Positions 13,201-25,841 of a DNA stretch of 64,000 nucleotides are shown piece by piece. The stretch comes from Trifolium pratense. Taxonomy: Eukaryota; Streptophyta; Magnoliopsida; Fabales; Fabaceae. The notes beneath the pieces were generated by a model. The model searched no databases and was not told where the DNA came from. It was given only the letters and a program-made list of their open reading frames with translations. Position numbers and translations under genes: made by a program. How positions within the stretch are numbered: the stretch's first letter is position 1; the number at the start of each line of letters is the position of its first letter. The stretch lies in contig NC_060062.1 in the NCBI RefSeq assembly GCF_020283565.1, forward strand, positions 57,868,439 through 57,932,438, written 5' to 3'.

Positions 13201-14089
13201 CTTATCCTCTTTATAGGTCTCAATCAACATGACTTCTACACACTTCTTTTCCAACTAATTTTATTTGAGATCACATCTTTCAACTTTTCTACTCAATTAG
13301 TAAATTCTAACATATATCGTCTCTACATCAAGTTAATTGTAACAAATTCTGTTGTATTTTATTGGGCTTACAACTCATTAAAGCAAAATGAGTCCAATCT
13401 TTGGAATAATCCAATGAGCTAATCCTGCACACTGCTACCCAAGATAATCTATTGCTATAGTCAGAAATTGTTGTGTAGCAAGTGTGAGGTTAGAAGTCTC
13501 ACATTGCTTCAAAAAGTGAAGGTTGAACATTTTATAAACGAGAGGATTCATAAACCTAATGTCTTAAGGTTTTAGGTTAAGATGTAGTGTCCAACTCATT
13601 TGTGTTGTTGGTCTTAGCCCAATGTGGATGATCCCACTCTGTGCTCCCCTTTATGATCCAACAGATATCACTATCTATCTAATTTGATCAACCAAAGAAG
13701 ATATAACTATCTATTATATATTTATATAGTTTCAATTTTAACCTCATTTGGAGAACTAAGAGATTATAATTGATATAACATGCTTCATTTACCATTATGA
13801 TTAATCTCAAACAACATTGACATATACTGGAAATTGTTACAACTTAGTTTGTAAAACATAATAATCAAGAGTGGTTGAACAGAGACAGGTACTCCCACAT
13901 TTTTAATACCTAAATTTATCATAATGCGGTGAAAAATTGAGGGGTAAGAATTTTAAATGAAAAACTAGTCCATCAATTATTCATTCTAGTTTTAAAAGGA
14001 CACCAAACACACAAGTTATTTTTCTTACACAAAATTATATTATTAAATGCAACAATAATAAATACCATAGTTATGAACCAAATAAAATC
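10284..14089. other. Intergenic region with local duplications, no gene recognised
   Basis: Nearly 3.8 kb without a convincing frame. Three things stand out. A duplicated segment containing GGTTGCAACAAATGTTGTAT occurs near 11126 and 11175. A tandem duplication of about 69 bp built on CACTTGTTTAATTTATTTAT starts near 11550 and 11619. A short palindrome at 12094-12115 (arms ACACCGATTTT) has a related copy near 12156-12177. The latter resemble subterminal hairpins of CACTA-type elements, but no CACTA terminus was found nearby. Confidence 0.45.
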
Positions 14090-17000
14090 TCAATCTTCCT
14101 TCTTGTAGTCACCAGCAGTGTAAGGAGTGAATACCTCTTTAATCAAGTTCTTCTTTCTCCAAGTATGCCAACCCAAATCTTCACAAATTTCATCATTATG
14201 GTTAATACCAAAAGTTGTGATGCAGTTCCTTTTATAAAACCTAGTAGACTTTTTCATTGCTTCCATGTCCTTCATTGTTTGTGAAAGCATCTTCTCAGCA
14301 CTTGGAAGCTTAAATTTTTTATCAATTAGTCCAGCTAGCCACATGGAACGTATCTCTGAAGTGTAAAGATTTGAAACACTCTCAACATAACCCATAAAGG
14401 CCATGTTTGGAATCAATGGATGGATAGTTCCCCTGTCACAAAATACATCATAACTTGACTATTCATTCTCAACTATAGTATAGAAAAAAGAAATGGTTTG
14501 AACAAAGGGATGAAATAGTTTAGTAAAACAGAAATGAAGCTTGGTTAGAAAAAATACTCTATAGTTTAGTACCTAAAGCTCATTTTATGTTTGTGACAAA
14601 TTATATATTGTTTTTGGGTTTGGCTAGTTGCCTAGTTCAAATGGTTTGAACAAAGGGTTGAAATAGTTAAAAAAAAAACCTGATTCAAATTCTGATGAAG
14701 GAGAAAATGCTAACATAATAACAACTAACCGTTTATTAAAATAATTTATCTATTGTTTTAGAATATAAAAACATAAAAATAAAAACTAAGATATTGATCT
14801 CAAATAGTTAATGAGTCTCCTATGATGAATCATTCGAGAGAACTGAGTTCGATTTTTGGTAGGAATAATTCTTGATCAAATTTTACTTACCTTGCAATCG
14901 AACTATAGATTACGGGAACTCCTTCCCCTAAAAACCAGAGGATTTACTAAAAAAAATAAACTAAAAAAGTTTCATTATTTTATTTCAATAATAACTTTAT
15001 TTGTTAATATGTTAACCAATCATGTAGTACTAATCATGAGAGCTATTTAGTGGGAAGCAAATCTTGTATGAAATCCACTAATGTCTCTTTCAAATTTTTA
15101 TTGAGTGGACATACAAACAATCATTTTTTTAGTATAATGGATAATACGAACGATGATTGAAAAAGTAATCAACCATAAAGTTTCGTGTGTTTTTCTCCTA
15201 TCTTTTCATGTAAAAATGACTATTTTTCTATATTTATTAGTCATTCTACTTAACTTTTACTACAACAAGGACATTCTCACTATAAAAGAAGTTTCTCTAT
15301 TTTAGGAATTAGTAATAATTAACAATAATTTTAGGTAAACACTTTGGTACACATATTATGTGGATATGTATCGGTACAGCTTAGGTGGATGATTGTGATT
15401 GGTCCACAAATAATATTAATATAGAAAAATAAATAAATATTATTTGTAAACCAATCAGAATCATTCACCTCAACAAATATACCAATGTAATATGTGTACC
15501 AAAGAATTTACCAAATTGTAAATGTGAAAACTGAAAAGAGACTAAAGAGACCAATGTAGTGGTGGAAGAGTTGATAAAGTCTTATATTTTTATATAAAAA
15601 GATATTAATAAATTAGTGATATATTAGTTCTTTTATATCATCTATTATGTCAGCAACAGAACTAACTACTTTAGTGTGCTGAATAGATAATGGATTGTTC
15701 TAAATCTAAGAATGAATATAGTAGTTTCTTCACAACTATTACTGTATTAGGTTTTGTGGTTATGTGTGAGTATTTTTATGATTTAGTATATTGATTGGAG
15801 GGACAAAGAAGTAACATATAAAAACGACAAGTCAAAAATAAAAAATTTGTCTTTACCTGTACAATGCCATGATACCAGAAGGGTATTCCAACAAGCTAGA
15901 AAAAGGCTCTGGCAAAAGTGTTTTGAGCTTCTTTTTCCCATCATAACCAGTTGCAAGAAGAACAACATCAGCATCCATTTTAGTGTTGTCATCAAATTCA
16001 ATTCCTCCTTTCCAAAACCACCATTTTGATGCCCTTTTGAAGACTATTTTTCCCTTATCAGCCTCATTGAAGAAATTTTCAGGTGTTATAGCTATTTGAC
16101 AAGATGCAAAATCTTCCTGAAAAGGGTGGTCAGGTTTCAACCCGTACTTCTCTAATGGAAGTTTCCAAAGCAAGTAGGACTCTATGAACTTTGAAATGCC
16201 ACGCCTCTGTTCAATGACATTAAATAAAAAAAAATCAAACTTTTCTAATTGCAAAAAATATAAACTAATAATTTTTTTTAGAAATGTCAAAAAACCTATT
16301 AAAAAAGAATATTTATAGCCAAAATTAGAGACAATAATTAAACAAAATACATCAATAATTTATTTTCTTCTAAATAGGGTATTTGACCCCAATAGGCATC
16401 CTATGTATTCCGGTGTCTTAGAGCATTTGGATCCACTATAAGAAGAATCTTCGAGTCGATATCAGATATTATATTAAGTTTATGTGTGCTCACATGTTTA
16501 GACTAACTCTCAAAACAATGTTACCATCTCTTTCAATACATATTGCTGTCTCTAAATTTTTGTTGTTAATTGCATTTTTTCCAACAGTAAAAACATCTAG
16601 TAGTACAATTCAATTGATAGCTATAGAGACGCCAGTGGTCCGGATTCAAATTTGAGATTTTACACTTCTCTACATTTAAAATGCAAGTCTAGTCAATAGA
16701 CTAATAGACAAAAAAAAAATGCATTTAACAATGAATTAATTAAAATCATATTTACCATCGGAGATAATAAGAGGCATAATAGGCTTTTAAGTAAACCCTG
16801 GTTTGGTGTAGGGTGGAGGAACTGTGCAGATCTTGTTGCATAGAACATGAAAAATGGTACTCCCCACATCCTATAATGGGGAAGTGTCCAATGCAAACTC
16901 CTTATTATCATAGTGCATGGTTGCCCTTCAGGTCCTTCATTACAATTTAAAAGCACAGTTGTTAGTATTTTTTTTGGAAAAGCAAAAAGCACAGTTTTTA

Positions 17001-19109
17001 GTATAATGTTTGAAATTTGATATATCCATCATAATTAACTTCATAAGTACTTGCAATTTTTTTGTTCCAAATGCAAATATTATTTTTCCCAATCCTCTGA
17101 TTTTCAGAAAAAGAGAACTCTAGTAATTTTAAGGAGATCTTATTTATTTTTATAATTTTGGGCAAGAAAGGAGATCTTACTAACTATTTGAGATAAATCA
17201 CTTAGTTGTTACACATGCATGTTAGATATGTCAAAGTAATAATTTTTTATCAGGATATCAATCTAACCATTTAGAAATAAAAGACCTGAAACGACATTAC
17301 CAAAAGTAAATAAACATAATTATTTAGTGTCATACACATGTATAACTATTTAAGTTCAATAAAGATAATTCTAAAATAATCATTCTCATCCTATTACTGT
17401 AATAAATTCATTAAAAGACTGATATTTTGTACAACATAAAATTTTTATGGGTCATGCTAAATTTTGACTAACCATTATTAGTTATTTCTAGGTTTTTTTT
17501 TTTTTTTTTTTTTTTGATAAGCTAGTTATTTCTAGGTTGAATGTTGCGAGATTTTATAATAGTTCTATGATTATTCTTTTTATGTACAATTATATTACTA
17601 TTATGCACATAAAATATTTAACTTATAGTTAACAATTTTATTTGTAGCCGCAATATAAAAATTTTAGAGGTCCCAAATAATAAAATAAAAATGATATTAG
17701 AGCAAATTGTTACCTTGATTTGCCTGTGCACACTCAATAGCTAGATCAATAGCTGATTTTTTGTAACCCACAACCACAGTCTTCTTTCCCTTAACAAGGT
17801 CACTAGTAGCTTCTTTGTCAAGTTTACAATAATCAATGGTATGGAGAACCTTACCATTGAAAACCTCAGGGCCCTTGTTGCGTGGATATGTCGGCATCAA
17901 CGGTATGTCTCCATACTTTCCGGTGCAAACCACCACAAACTCAAAGTGGTAACGCTGAAAAATCAAGTAGGCAAAGTAAAATAATTACTTTTCTCAGTTA
18001 AATGATTAATACCAAATAACAAGTAAAAATTTAAAAGCTTTGCTGCATGTTAAATAACAAAAGATGTTAAAATCTTAAAAAAAATTAAAATTAAAATTAT
18101 TGAAATATAGATAGATTTTATACTCACTTTTCTTATCTCTCTCTACAAAAGTGACATTCTTTAGTTTTTTCCTTTCTTATTATTTTTTCAATTTGTTACC
18201 AATTGTTACCCTTGCATGTATTATGTTGCTATCAGAATTCTATGCATGTTTACTCTTTTATGTCAAGTTTTGTTGTTATTTTATACACCTTATCAATCCA
18301 TTATTGTCAAGGATTTAAGTTATAGTTGTGTCTCAATCCTTGATGTTGTAAAAATTGCAATCAAATGCAGCTAAGACAATTTTAACTATGGTCACGTTGT
18401 GGCCATTAAGTATCAAAACACTTGATGTTCGGTTTAGATCGCGATCATAGACTCTCTTTTTTTCTTCAAAATTTTAATTAATGTAGTCTTACGTTTTTTA
18501 ACTGTTCTCAGGTCATGGTCACGAAACATCATAATTTTTTTTATGTTGTGACTCAGATTGTGATCGAAGACATTTTACTGTTTAAAATCTTAGTTAATAT
18601 TATATACGTGATGAATTTGAAGTGAGTATGAGTTAAGAGTGAATAACGACCTGAATGACATCCGATTCATTACTCTGAACAGAAAGCTCCCACACAGGAC
18701 GACCAGGAAGTGGATTTCCATGGTCACCAGGTAGGCGTCCGAAATCAAAACCATCTTTATCTCCAACAAACATGATTTCGACCACCTTAGTGTTGAACTT
18801 AACATACTTGAATAAATTGAAATGAACAGCATAAAGATGCAAGTATTCCAAAATTTCAGCATGAGAAGGGTAATCAGAACTTTCTCTTTCAGGCCAAGGG
18901 AAATCACTGAATTCATAATTCCATGTTTGTGATTGAAGCTTAGTACACCTATAAGAACAATGTCTCCAAACACCACCAATTGAATCAGTGGCTTCAAAAA
19001 CAATAGGGTTGTAGTTTGATAGATATTTTGCTACGGTTATGCCACTAACTCCAGCACCTATGATGCCAATTTTTGACACCATAATTGGTGGATTGTCATG
19101 GGTGGCCAT
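14090..19109 (-). CDS. FMO1: FMO1-like flavin-containing monooxygenase (complete)
   Basis: FAD- and NADPH-dependent monooxygenase. Arabidopsis FMO1 N-hydroxylates pipecolate in systemic acquired resistance; the same role here is inferred from similarity. Five exons in transcript order: 19109-18651, 17954-17714, 16934-16756, 16206-15857, 14432-14090. All phases agree and total 524 codons including TGA. The ATG at 19109 is followed by FAD fold GAGVSG near residue 19. The FMO signature FNGKVLHTIDY (FxGxxxHxxxY), VVVGYKKSAIDLA at the NADPH site, and LLATGYDG follow in the expected order. The second Rossmann glycines are replaced (GYKKSA), as in the FMO1 subfamily, so this is not damage. Phrases such as SKFIESYLLWKLPLEKYGLKP and GTIHPLIPNM make the FMO1 branch likely. 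The donor after exon 1 (CAG/GTCGTT) is unusual but canonical GT. Introns hold a MITE-like repeat and a long T run (about 17494-17513). Confidence 0.93.
15334..15512. mobile_element. MITE-like inverted repeat in the last FMO intron
   Basis: The left arm GGTAAACACTTTGGTACACA and the reverse complement of the right arm, GGTAAATTCTTTGGTACACA, pair over about 35 bp with some mismatches. Length is about 179 bp, with no coding capacity. It sits between FMO exons 4 and 5. The superfamily is unclear because no firm TSD is visible. Confidence 0.6.
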
Positions 19110-19195
19110 AGTGTGCTAGAAAAGAAATTGGACTTTATTATTTGGTTTTTCAAAATGTGTATTTGTGTGTGGGGAGTGAAAGGTTATCCTTATCA

Positions 19196-19205
19196 CTATA
19201 TATAG
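19196..19205 (-). promoter_or_regulatory. Putative TATA box of the FMO1-like gene
   Basis: CTATATATAG lies about 87 bp upstream of the FMO ATG on the - strand. With the usual spacing of about 30 bp this would give a start site near 19165 and a leader of roughly 55 nt. Positional inference only. Confidence 0.5.
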
Positions 19206-19444
19206 AAGAAAAATTGTATCACCTTTTTTTATCACATTGTTTTTTACTCGTTGAAATTTTATGTCTCACTAAATTTATGTAAACTGCACATTGTTTTCTT
19301 GGATTTTGATGACAAGATCCAATTGAGAATAGATAAGAGGCTCATTAAGAATCTATAGTTTAATAGCACGTGTGTCAATTTTTGTGGTACGTGAACATGA
19401 AAAGATACATAGTATGTAAGGAAAGAACAGTGTATTAAAGTATC

Positions 19445-19610
19445 CCATTGGATTGATTGGGTACAGGGGCGGTGCCCTATATAAGTGAGGGGGTACACCA
19501 ATAGTGTAAGTTTTCCATTGGATTGATTGGGTACAGGGGCGGTGCCCTTTATAAGTGTGGGGGTGCACCAATAGTGTATTAAAGTTTCTCATTGGATTGA
19601 TTAGGTTTGG
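19445..19610. repeat. Tandem ~70-bp repeat upstream of the FMO1-like gene
   Basis: Two nearly identical units (from 19445 and from 19515) share CATTGGATTGATTGGGTACA, AGGGGCGGTGCCCT and TATAAGTG, and end in CACCAATAGTGTA. A third, truncated copy starts near 19590. The units carry TATA-like TATATAAG and TTATAAG sequences and an ATTGG/CCAAT pair. They lie 330-500 bp upstream of the FMO start. Confidence 0.8.
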
Positions 19611-19789
19611 ATATAAGATTGAAACAGACTTGTCTTGGCATGTTGCTCTAATTGGTTTACACCAAAAAATATAATAGGTAGGGATTTAATTAAGGATTAA
19701 TATCATTATAGTGTTAATGTGGTTGTTTAGGGAGTTTAGCACGTAGCTTATTGTTGAAATTTATTTTAGGTATTGACTAATCCATATTA

Positions 19790-20048
19790 CCCCCTCCGTC
19801 TCAAAATAATTGTCACAATTTGACTGTTTGTACTATTCATACAAGCTACTTTGACCATATTATTTTACTAATGTATAAAGATAAATATTAGCATATGAGA
19901 TCTTGTTAAATTTGTCTCGATGAGTACTATCAAAATATCAATTTTTCATAATTTTTAATAATACACAACTAAAGATATTAATTATCAAAATTATGCATCG
20001 GCAAGTGTGCAGTAGTAAAATGTGACAATTATTTTGGGACGGAGGGAG
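19790..20048. mobile_element. Stowaway-type MITE (Tc1/mariner)
   Basis: Termini CCCCTCCGTCTCAAAATAAT and, reverse-complemented, CTCCCTCCGTCCCAAAATAA form a long terminal inverted repeat, flanked by TA on both sides (19788-19789, 20049-20050). At 259 bp and without a coding frame it fits the Stowaway class. It lies between the FMO promoter and the SIRE-like remnant. Confidence 0.9.
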
Positions 20049-22410
20049 TAATAATAATTTCAATTTACCGTAAAAAATCATTACATTTGTTGAGGTCAAA
20101 ACCATTTTGATGTATGTTTTAATGATAACAAACCTTATGGAATAAATGTTAAGTTTTATGAATGGTGATCTACTGATGTTTGCACTTGAGTTTTTGTTGA
20201 AAGATAAGTAATGACAAAAGTGGACAAGCTAGAAGCCACTCACATCAACAAGTGCATTTTCATATGCGCAATTTTCTCTCTAATTTCAAAGTTTTTGGAC
20301 AATTTTACATTATATTTTATTGTTAAAATGACCAAAACATAGTCTTGTCCATCATTTTTTTTAATGATCATGTTTTAAAAGGAAAAAGTTACCTCTACCC
20401 AAATTATTTTGAAACTTTTAGAGAATATTCATCTCATAAGATTTAGGGGGAGTTTTTTTCTAAATTTTGAGAATATTTGTTTCTTTAGAACTTGCAATAT
20501 TTTTGAAGTCAAAATCCTCTTTTAAATTGAGAATGTATAACAGCAGCTTTAAAAATCAAATATGTTTACATGTGATTTAATCATTATTCATGTTGTGATT
20601 GAAATTATTATTGATGATCATACATGCTATGTACTTTAATGTTTAAATGCAAACTTGATAAGTTTGATATATGAATGAGCTTCTCAACTTCATGCTCTAT
20701 GTATGCAATGTTTCTTACATTTGAATCCTATCATTGCACTTCATATTTAAAATTATTCCCAATACCTTTTGATAGATGATAAAAGGGGGGGAGATATATA
20801 TGATGAGAGAGAAATGTTAGATGAAACTAATTAATGAAGAATGTTATGAATTAACCTCTTGCATGTATTTAGGGGAGTTTAATTAGAATGATAAGAATTA
20901 AACTCTTGCATGTGTTTAGGGGGAGCTTAATTTTATATCTACGAACATTCTTGCATTTGTTATTATTTTCATCCATAAAACATAAGATTTATTCAAAAGG
21001 TTTGTCATCATCAAAAAGGGGAAGATTGTTGAGGTCAAAACCATTTTGACGTATGTTTTAATGACAACAAATCTTATGGAATAAATGTTAAGTTTTATGA
21101 ACGGTGATCTACTGATGCTTGCACTTGAGTTTTTGTTGAAAGATAGGTAATGACAAAAGTGGGCAAACTAGAAGCCACTCACATTAACAAGTGCATTTTA
21201 TATACTCAAACAATGAAAGAATCAGAATAACATCTGATGATCATAACAATAGCATTACAAGCTTCATGAAGATTTTTAAAGGATGTTTGAATCATAAGAG
21301 GTTTCATTTGAAGATTCAAGCAAGAAAGCAAGTTTCATGGTTAATAGTTTTCCTCATCACAACAAGGTTCACAATGAGTATTAAAGATTCAAGGAAGAAT
21401 ATGAAGATCATAGTTGATGGAAATACTTGCATCACGAGCTACAAAAGAACATATTTGATGTTATCATGTCAAAGCTCACATTGAGTTTTGTTACAAGCTT
21501 TGAGGATTTACTACTACAATTAACATCAATGGAAATGATGCATATGTTGAAGATCTTCAAAACCTACTCAAAGTTTCATCTTAACTTCTCAAGACAAGAA
21601 TGATCTAAGAATGATTTTCCATGAATTTACAACGGAGCTTATACACCACAAGACATAAAAGTTTCAATCATTGTCTAAGCTAGAAAATGATAATCCTCAT
21701 GATGAGTACTCTCACGCCTCCACTAAAAGCATCTCAAAGTACTCAATGAACAAGCAACAATGTGTGCAAAACATCAAGAGGAATTGTGGAAAGTTTTGCA
21801 GCAACATGAAGATCCCTCTTTAAGAAAATCTTGAGATACTGTTTCAAGAATGATCTTAGAACATTCTTAACAGACAGACTGCACTTTTGAATATAAGCAC
21901 GTTTTGGTTTAAGTGCTTTGTGATCATTCAAGTCAACTAAGGACAAAACAAATAAGCACTTTTACAAAGGAAAAGTGGATCAAATCTCTACAAGAATTAA
22001 TCTCTTTTGGGATCAACAATATTGATGGAATTTGAGCATATACATTTCCTAGTCATAACTCATAATTCATGCAATGAATTATCAGTTTGATCTTTCATGA
22101 TCTTTTATGGTATTGATCATCCAATGGAAATATATGATCATATATCACAGGCCAATCAAAATGCAACAACAAGTTTTGATCTATGAGTTATGATGCACTT
22201 GAGTCAAGTACACACAAGGAACATTCTTTAATGCATGTGTCATAACAAGTACTCTTTTGTCCTACATGCTTTGATACTTTTCCAGCTGATTTATTCCCAA
22301 GCTAAACCTATTTCTGAAGTGTCCTTAAGCCTACTGAACAGCTGCATATCACAAGGAAAGAAGGATGAAGCTTCATCACACTTGCTGATATATATCCAAA
22401 GAATGGTTCA

Positions 22411-23283
22411 AGAATGTTTCAAGAATGTTCCTGCACACAGTTTTGCAAAACCACCTCCAACTTTAATGATTCTTTTTACTGAGGTTCCAAATGGCTATAT
22501 CTGACCTCGAACATTGGAAGGAAGCAGGAAACAACTCATTTGTACTTGCCAACAGCTCACACCTCTCTGACTCTTGTGGATCAAAGCAAAATTCAGTTCA
22601 AGACTGTTTCAAGAATGATCAGAGAATCTGGCAATTTTGTAGCAGATGTCTAAAGCATCTTTGGCACTGAGTAACAGCTATAATTTTCTCTCTAACTAAT
22701 ATACTTGAAGGCCAAGACTCACACATAAGGTTGCATCTATAAAAGGCGAGCAGATCCAAGAGAAAGAGCAAGAGTTCAAGCTACAAATCATCAATTACTT
22801 GTTTTTGTCTACAAGTCCTAAAGCTCTTCTTTCATCACTCAAACTCAAGAATGTTTCAAGAATGTTCCTGCACACAGTTTTGCAAAACCACCTCCAACTG
22901 TCATGATTCTTTTTATTGAAGTTCCAAACGGCTATATCTGACCTCTGACATTGGAAGGAAGCAGGAAACAACTCATTTGTACTTGCCACAGCTCACATCT
23001 CTTTGGCTCTTGTGGATCAAAGCAAAATTCAGTTCAAGACTATTTCAAGAATGAGCAGAGAATCTGGCAATTTTGCAGCAGCTGTCTAAAGCATCTTTGG
23101 CACTGAGTAACAACTATAATTTGCTCTCTAACTGATATACTTGAAGGCCAAGACTCACACATAAGGTTGCATCCATAAAAGGCAAGCAGATCGATCCAAG
23201 AGAAAGAGCAAGACTTCAAGCTACAAATCATCAATTACTTGTTTTTGTCTACAAGTCCTAAAGCTCTTCTTTCATCACTCAAA
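22411..23283. repeat. 437-bp tandem duplication inside the SIRE-like LTR
   Basis: The unit starting CAAGAATGTTTCAAGAATGT near 22411 recurs with 437-bp spacing near 22848. Both units contain CTGCACACAGTTTTGCAAAA, the phrase GGAAGGAAGCAGGAAACAAC and the end TTCATCACTCAAACTCAAG. The copies differ by scattered substitutions and small indels. Confidence 0.85.
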
Positions 23284-23962
23284 CTCAAGCTATTCATTCA
23301 CATCATACTTCTAAGTTTATTGAGTGTTTCTATTTGCTTCTCAAACAACATTTGAGTTTCTACGAACAAATTTCTCAAGATACCACTTTTCAACACAACC
23401 CACTTTTAAGTGGTTGTATCTTTGTCTCTCAATTTTACCACTCACACTTCAGCTCTCTATCAACCTATTGGATCACAATATTAATGAGTGTATTGAGTGT
23501 ATTTTGTATAAGCTTCTCAAACTAGTTTTGAGTTTGTGTTTAAGCTTAGATCCAAAACAACTTCCTTTGTAAAAGAAGATGGCTCAAGTCAATACGTAAC
23601 TATTGATTGAGTGACACCTCTGTAAGTCTGAGGTAGATCAAGCTTGTAGGGATTAGAGGTTTTTGATCTTGGTTTAGATCTAAGAAGATTTGTATTTGAG
23701 ATCGGTAGTATCTCGAGATCATAGTGAAAACTCACAGGTGTGGGGACTGGACTAGCCCAGGATTTGGGTGAACCAGTATAATCTTTGTGTGTGAATCACA
23801 CATCACACGAAACACTTCATTTACAGTTACTTTGAAATTCTCACGCAGCTGAGATTGTTCTTAGAACAATCTGATTTTTAATTCACTAACATTTATCCAA
23901 GTATACACTTGAGATCAATTTAGTAGATTGCAGGATTTATTTTTAAAAGGGTCACAATTCAA

Positions 23963-23988
23963 CCCCCCCCCCCCCCCCCCCCCCCCCC
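23963..23988. repeat. Poly-C tract
   Basis: Twenty-six consecutive C residues near the 3' end of the SIRE-like LTR. The related element at 30213 carries only a short run of the same strand sense at the equivalent place, so this is probably slippage expansion. Exact length could be a sequencing or assembly artefact. Confidence 0.85.
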
Positions 23989-24019
23989 TTCTTGTGACTA
24001 TTTCTTCCACTTCAACATT

Positions 24020-25841
24020 TTGTTTATTTAAGCGTACCTATACTTTTCCATGTCTTAGTGACATTGATGTTGTAAAACAAAATAGATGTGAAGGATATGT
24101 GTGAAGAATTAGAGAGATATAAAATTGAGAAGAATGAAACTGGTTAGAGTTTCATAAGATTACAATGATATTCCCTTACTAAAGTAATAGTTTCAAGAAA
24201 ATGTATAGAAAATCTTAATGGACTGGACTATAATAACTTGAAAAGCCCAATAACATAAATCCAGTTATCTAAAAGGAACAAAGTAAGTTTAACAATAAAA
24301 TTTTTCTTAATAATAGCTTGTTCCACGGTAGGATTAACTGCATTTTATATGTTTCGAATCTATTTACTTGTTTTTGAGGGATATTTAAACGTTCATTTTT
24401 AAAATTTAGTTTTGGAGGAGCTTTCCACAAACCGTGATTCCTTGGTAAATTTAAATTTGAGGCAAAAGGCGGCCTACAAATTGATTTGATTATCGCCGTG
24501 AAGGATTCTTTTTTAGTTGTTGGGCTAGTATTGAACCGTCATTCCAAATCTTGAAAAGAAAAAAAATTGAAACTGGCGAAAATTGTTGCCTGATGGGAAC
24601 TCCCCCTATATTGCTATCAATGTCTTCATGTCGCACGACCTCTTAACATTACACCATTGAATCCTAACTGCAGTCTGGCAAGTGAACCAGTCTATCGTCG
24701 AGTAATAATTCTCACGTGAATGAGTTCGTATCCACAAAGATCGTGCCAAAGCGACTAGTTTCAGTTATGAATTATACAATAAAAAGTAAATTGCATTCGC
24801 TTTTTTTGTTTGGTTAAGTGTAGGTTAAGTGCTTTCAAATCCCTCCTCTACTCCTACTTGGTAAATTGGTGTTATATTACTTATTATCCTTTTTATTATC
24901 CGGCGAATTAATTTCCAAGTGGTAAGATGTGTTCTCGCATACTAAAATTACCCTATTGCAAGTGAAGATGCTATTATTAACCGTGAGCATAAAACCCTTG
25001 TTTGTCATGTGTTAGCCTTTAACAAGTTCCTGACGTTTAACTTATTGTAATTAAATAGCCGTAGACATGCAGAATTTAACATCGTGGCTATTCTCGCACC
25101 ACGATAGCTTCAAAAAATTGTCATCGTGGTGCATGCCTTCATCGTGGCATGATACAAATAAATTTGTTTCCTTAATTGCGTAGATTTTCTTCAAATAAAT
25201 AACAAACTCATCGTGGTGCGATGAAATTCAACCATTTTCTTCAATGTTTGCTCCTTTTTATGCATAATCTTCTATTCTTGCTTCTTGGCCAAGTAACTTC
25301 ATAACTTTAGTTATTTTGCTTGAATTTGGTCTTTAAACTAACTAAAAACTAATAAAAACTATCCTAAAAAGTACTTAAAAACATCATATAAAACTATTGT
25401 CATCAAATCCTAACCTCGGTTGATTAATCCGATCAGTTAATCAGTGGTAGGCAAGTATGATGGTCATAATGATGATCTTGCACGTGTTTCGCGTTTTACT
25501 CTCTTTCAAACAATAGACTTTTCAACCATTTTTAACTATGTTAGTCCCCTCGAAAATTCTTGGATTTGTTGCAATATGAGATTGAATACCATAACTCTGA
25601 TTTACAGCTTTAATTGCTAGCATGAGAGAAACCCAAAATATAATGGGTCCAACGGTAATCAACCTAAGGAACATGTTGGAGCCATTACACTCAAGAAAAT
25701 AATAATCATCCTCTAAGCTCTAATATGTGGAGAAGAAAAACCTTATCTGAAATGTCAATATATGTAAGAGATATTTCCAAAATATATAAACTTGGAAATA
25801 AACATTGTTTTACTGGTTATATGATTATGGTTGAGAAATAT
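24020..25841. other. Intergenic stretch, no gene recognised
   Basis: About 1.8 kb without a credible frame. From about 25060 to 25230 the phrase ATCGTGG recurs several times with GCACCACGAT in inverted sense, suggesting decayed repeat DNA. Nothing else could be assigned. Confidence 0.4.

Larger units (their letters stand above)
20088..24014 (+). mobile_element. Internally deleted SIRE/Maximus-like Copia element
   Basis: TSD ACATT flanks the element (20083-20087 and 24015-24019). The first 173 bp (20088-20260) are a remnant of the 5' LTR, matching 21027-21199 with about nine differences, all transitions. About 0.77 kb of 3' internal sequence follows and ends in CATCATCAAAAAGGGGAAGA, the polypurine tract next to the 3' LTR. 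The complete 3' LTR is 21027-24014 (2,988 bp, TGTTGAGG...CCACTTCA). The rest of the 5' LTR, gag and pol are missing. Retention of both target duplications shows that the loss was internal. The LTR termini resemble the remnant at 30213-33843. Confidence 0.85.
21027..24014 (+). repeat. 3' LTR of the SIRE-like element
   Basis: 2,988-bp LTR beginning TGTTGAGGTC directly after a polypurine tract and ending CCACTTCA before the ACATT duplication. It contains a 437-bp tandem duplication and a pure C run. The small frames inside it are not genes. Confidence 0.82.

Noticed and set aside
13490..13670. LTR-like sequence (GGTTAGAAGTCTCACATTG ... GATCCAAC)
   Set aside because: Resembles a common legume LTR start, but no second copy, primer site or TSD could be found.
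17494..17513. Long T run in an FMO intron as a possible reverse-transcribed tail
   Set aside because: No adjacent retroelement sequence or convincing flanking duplication was identified.
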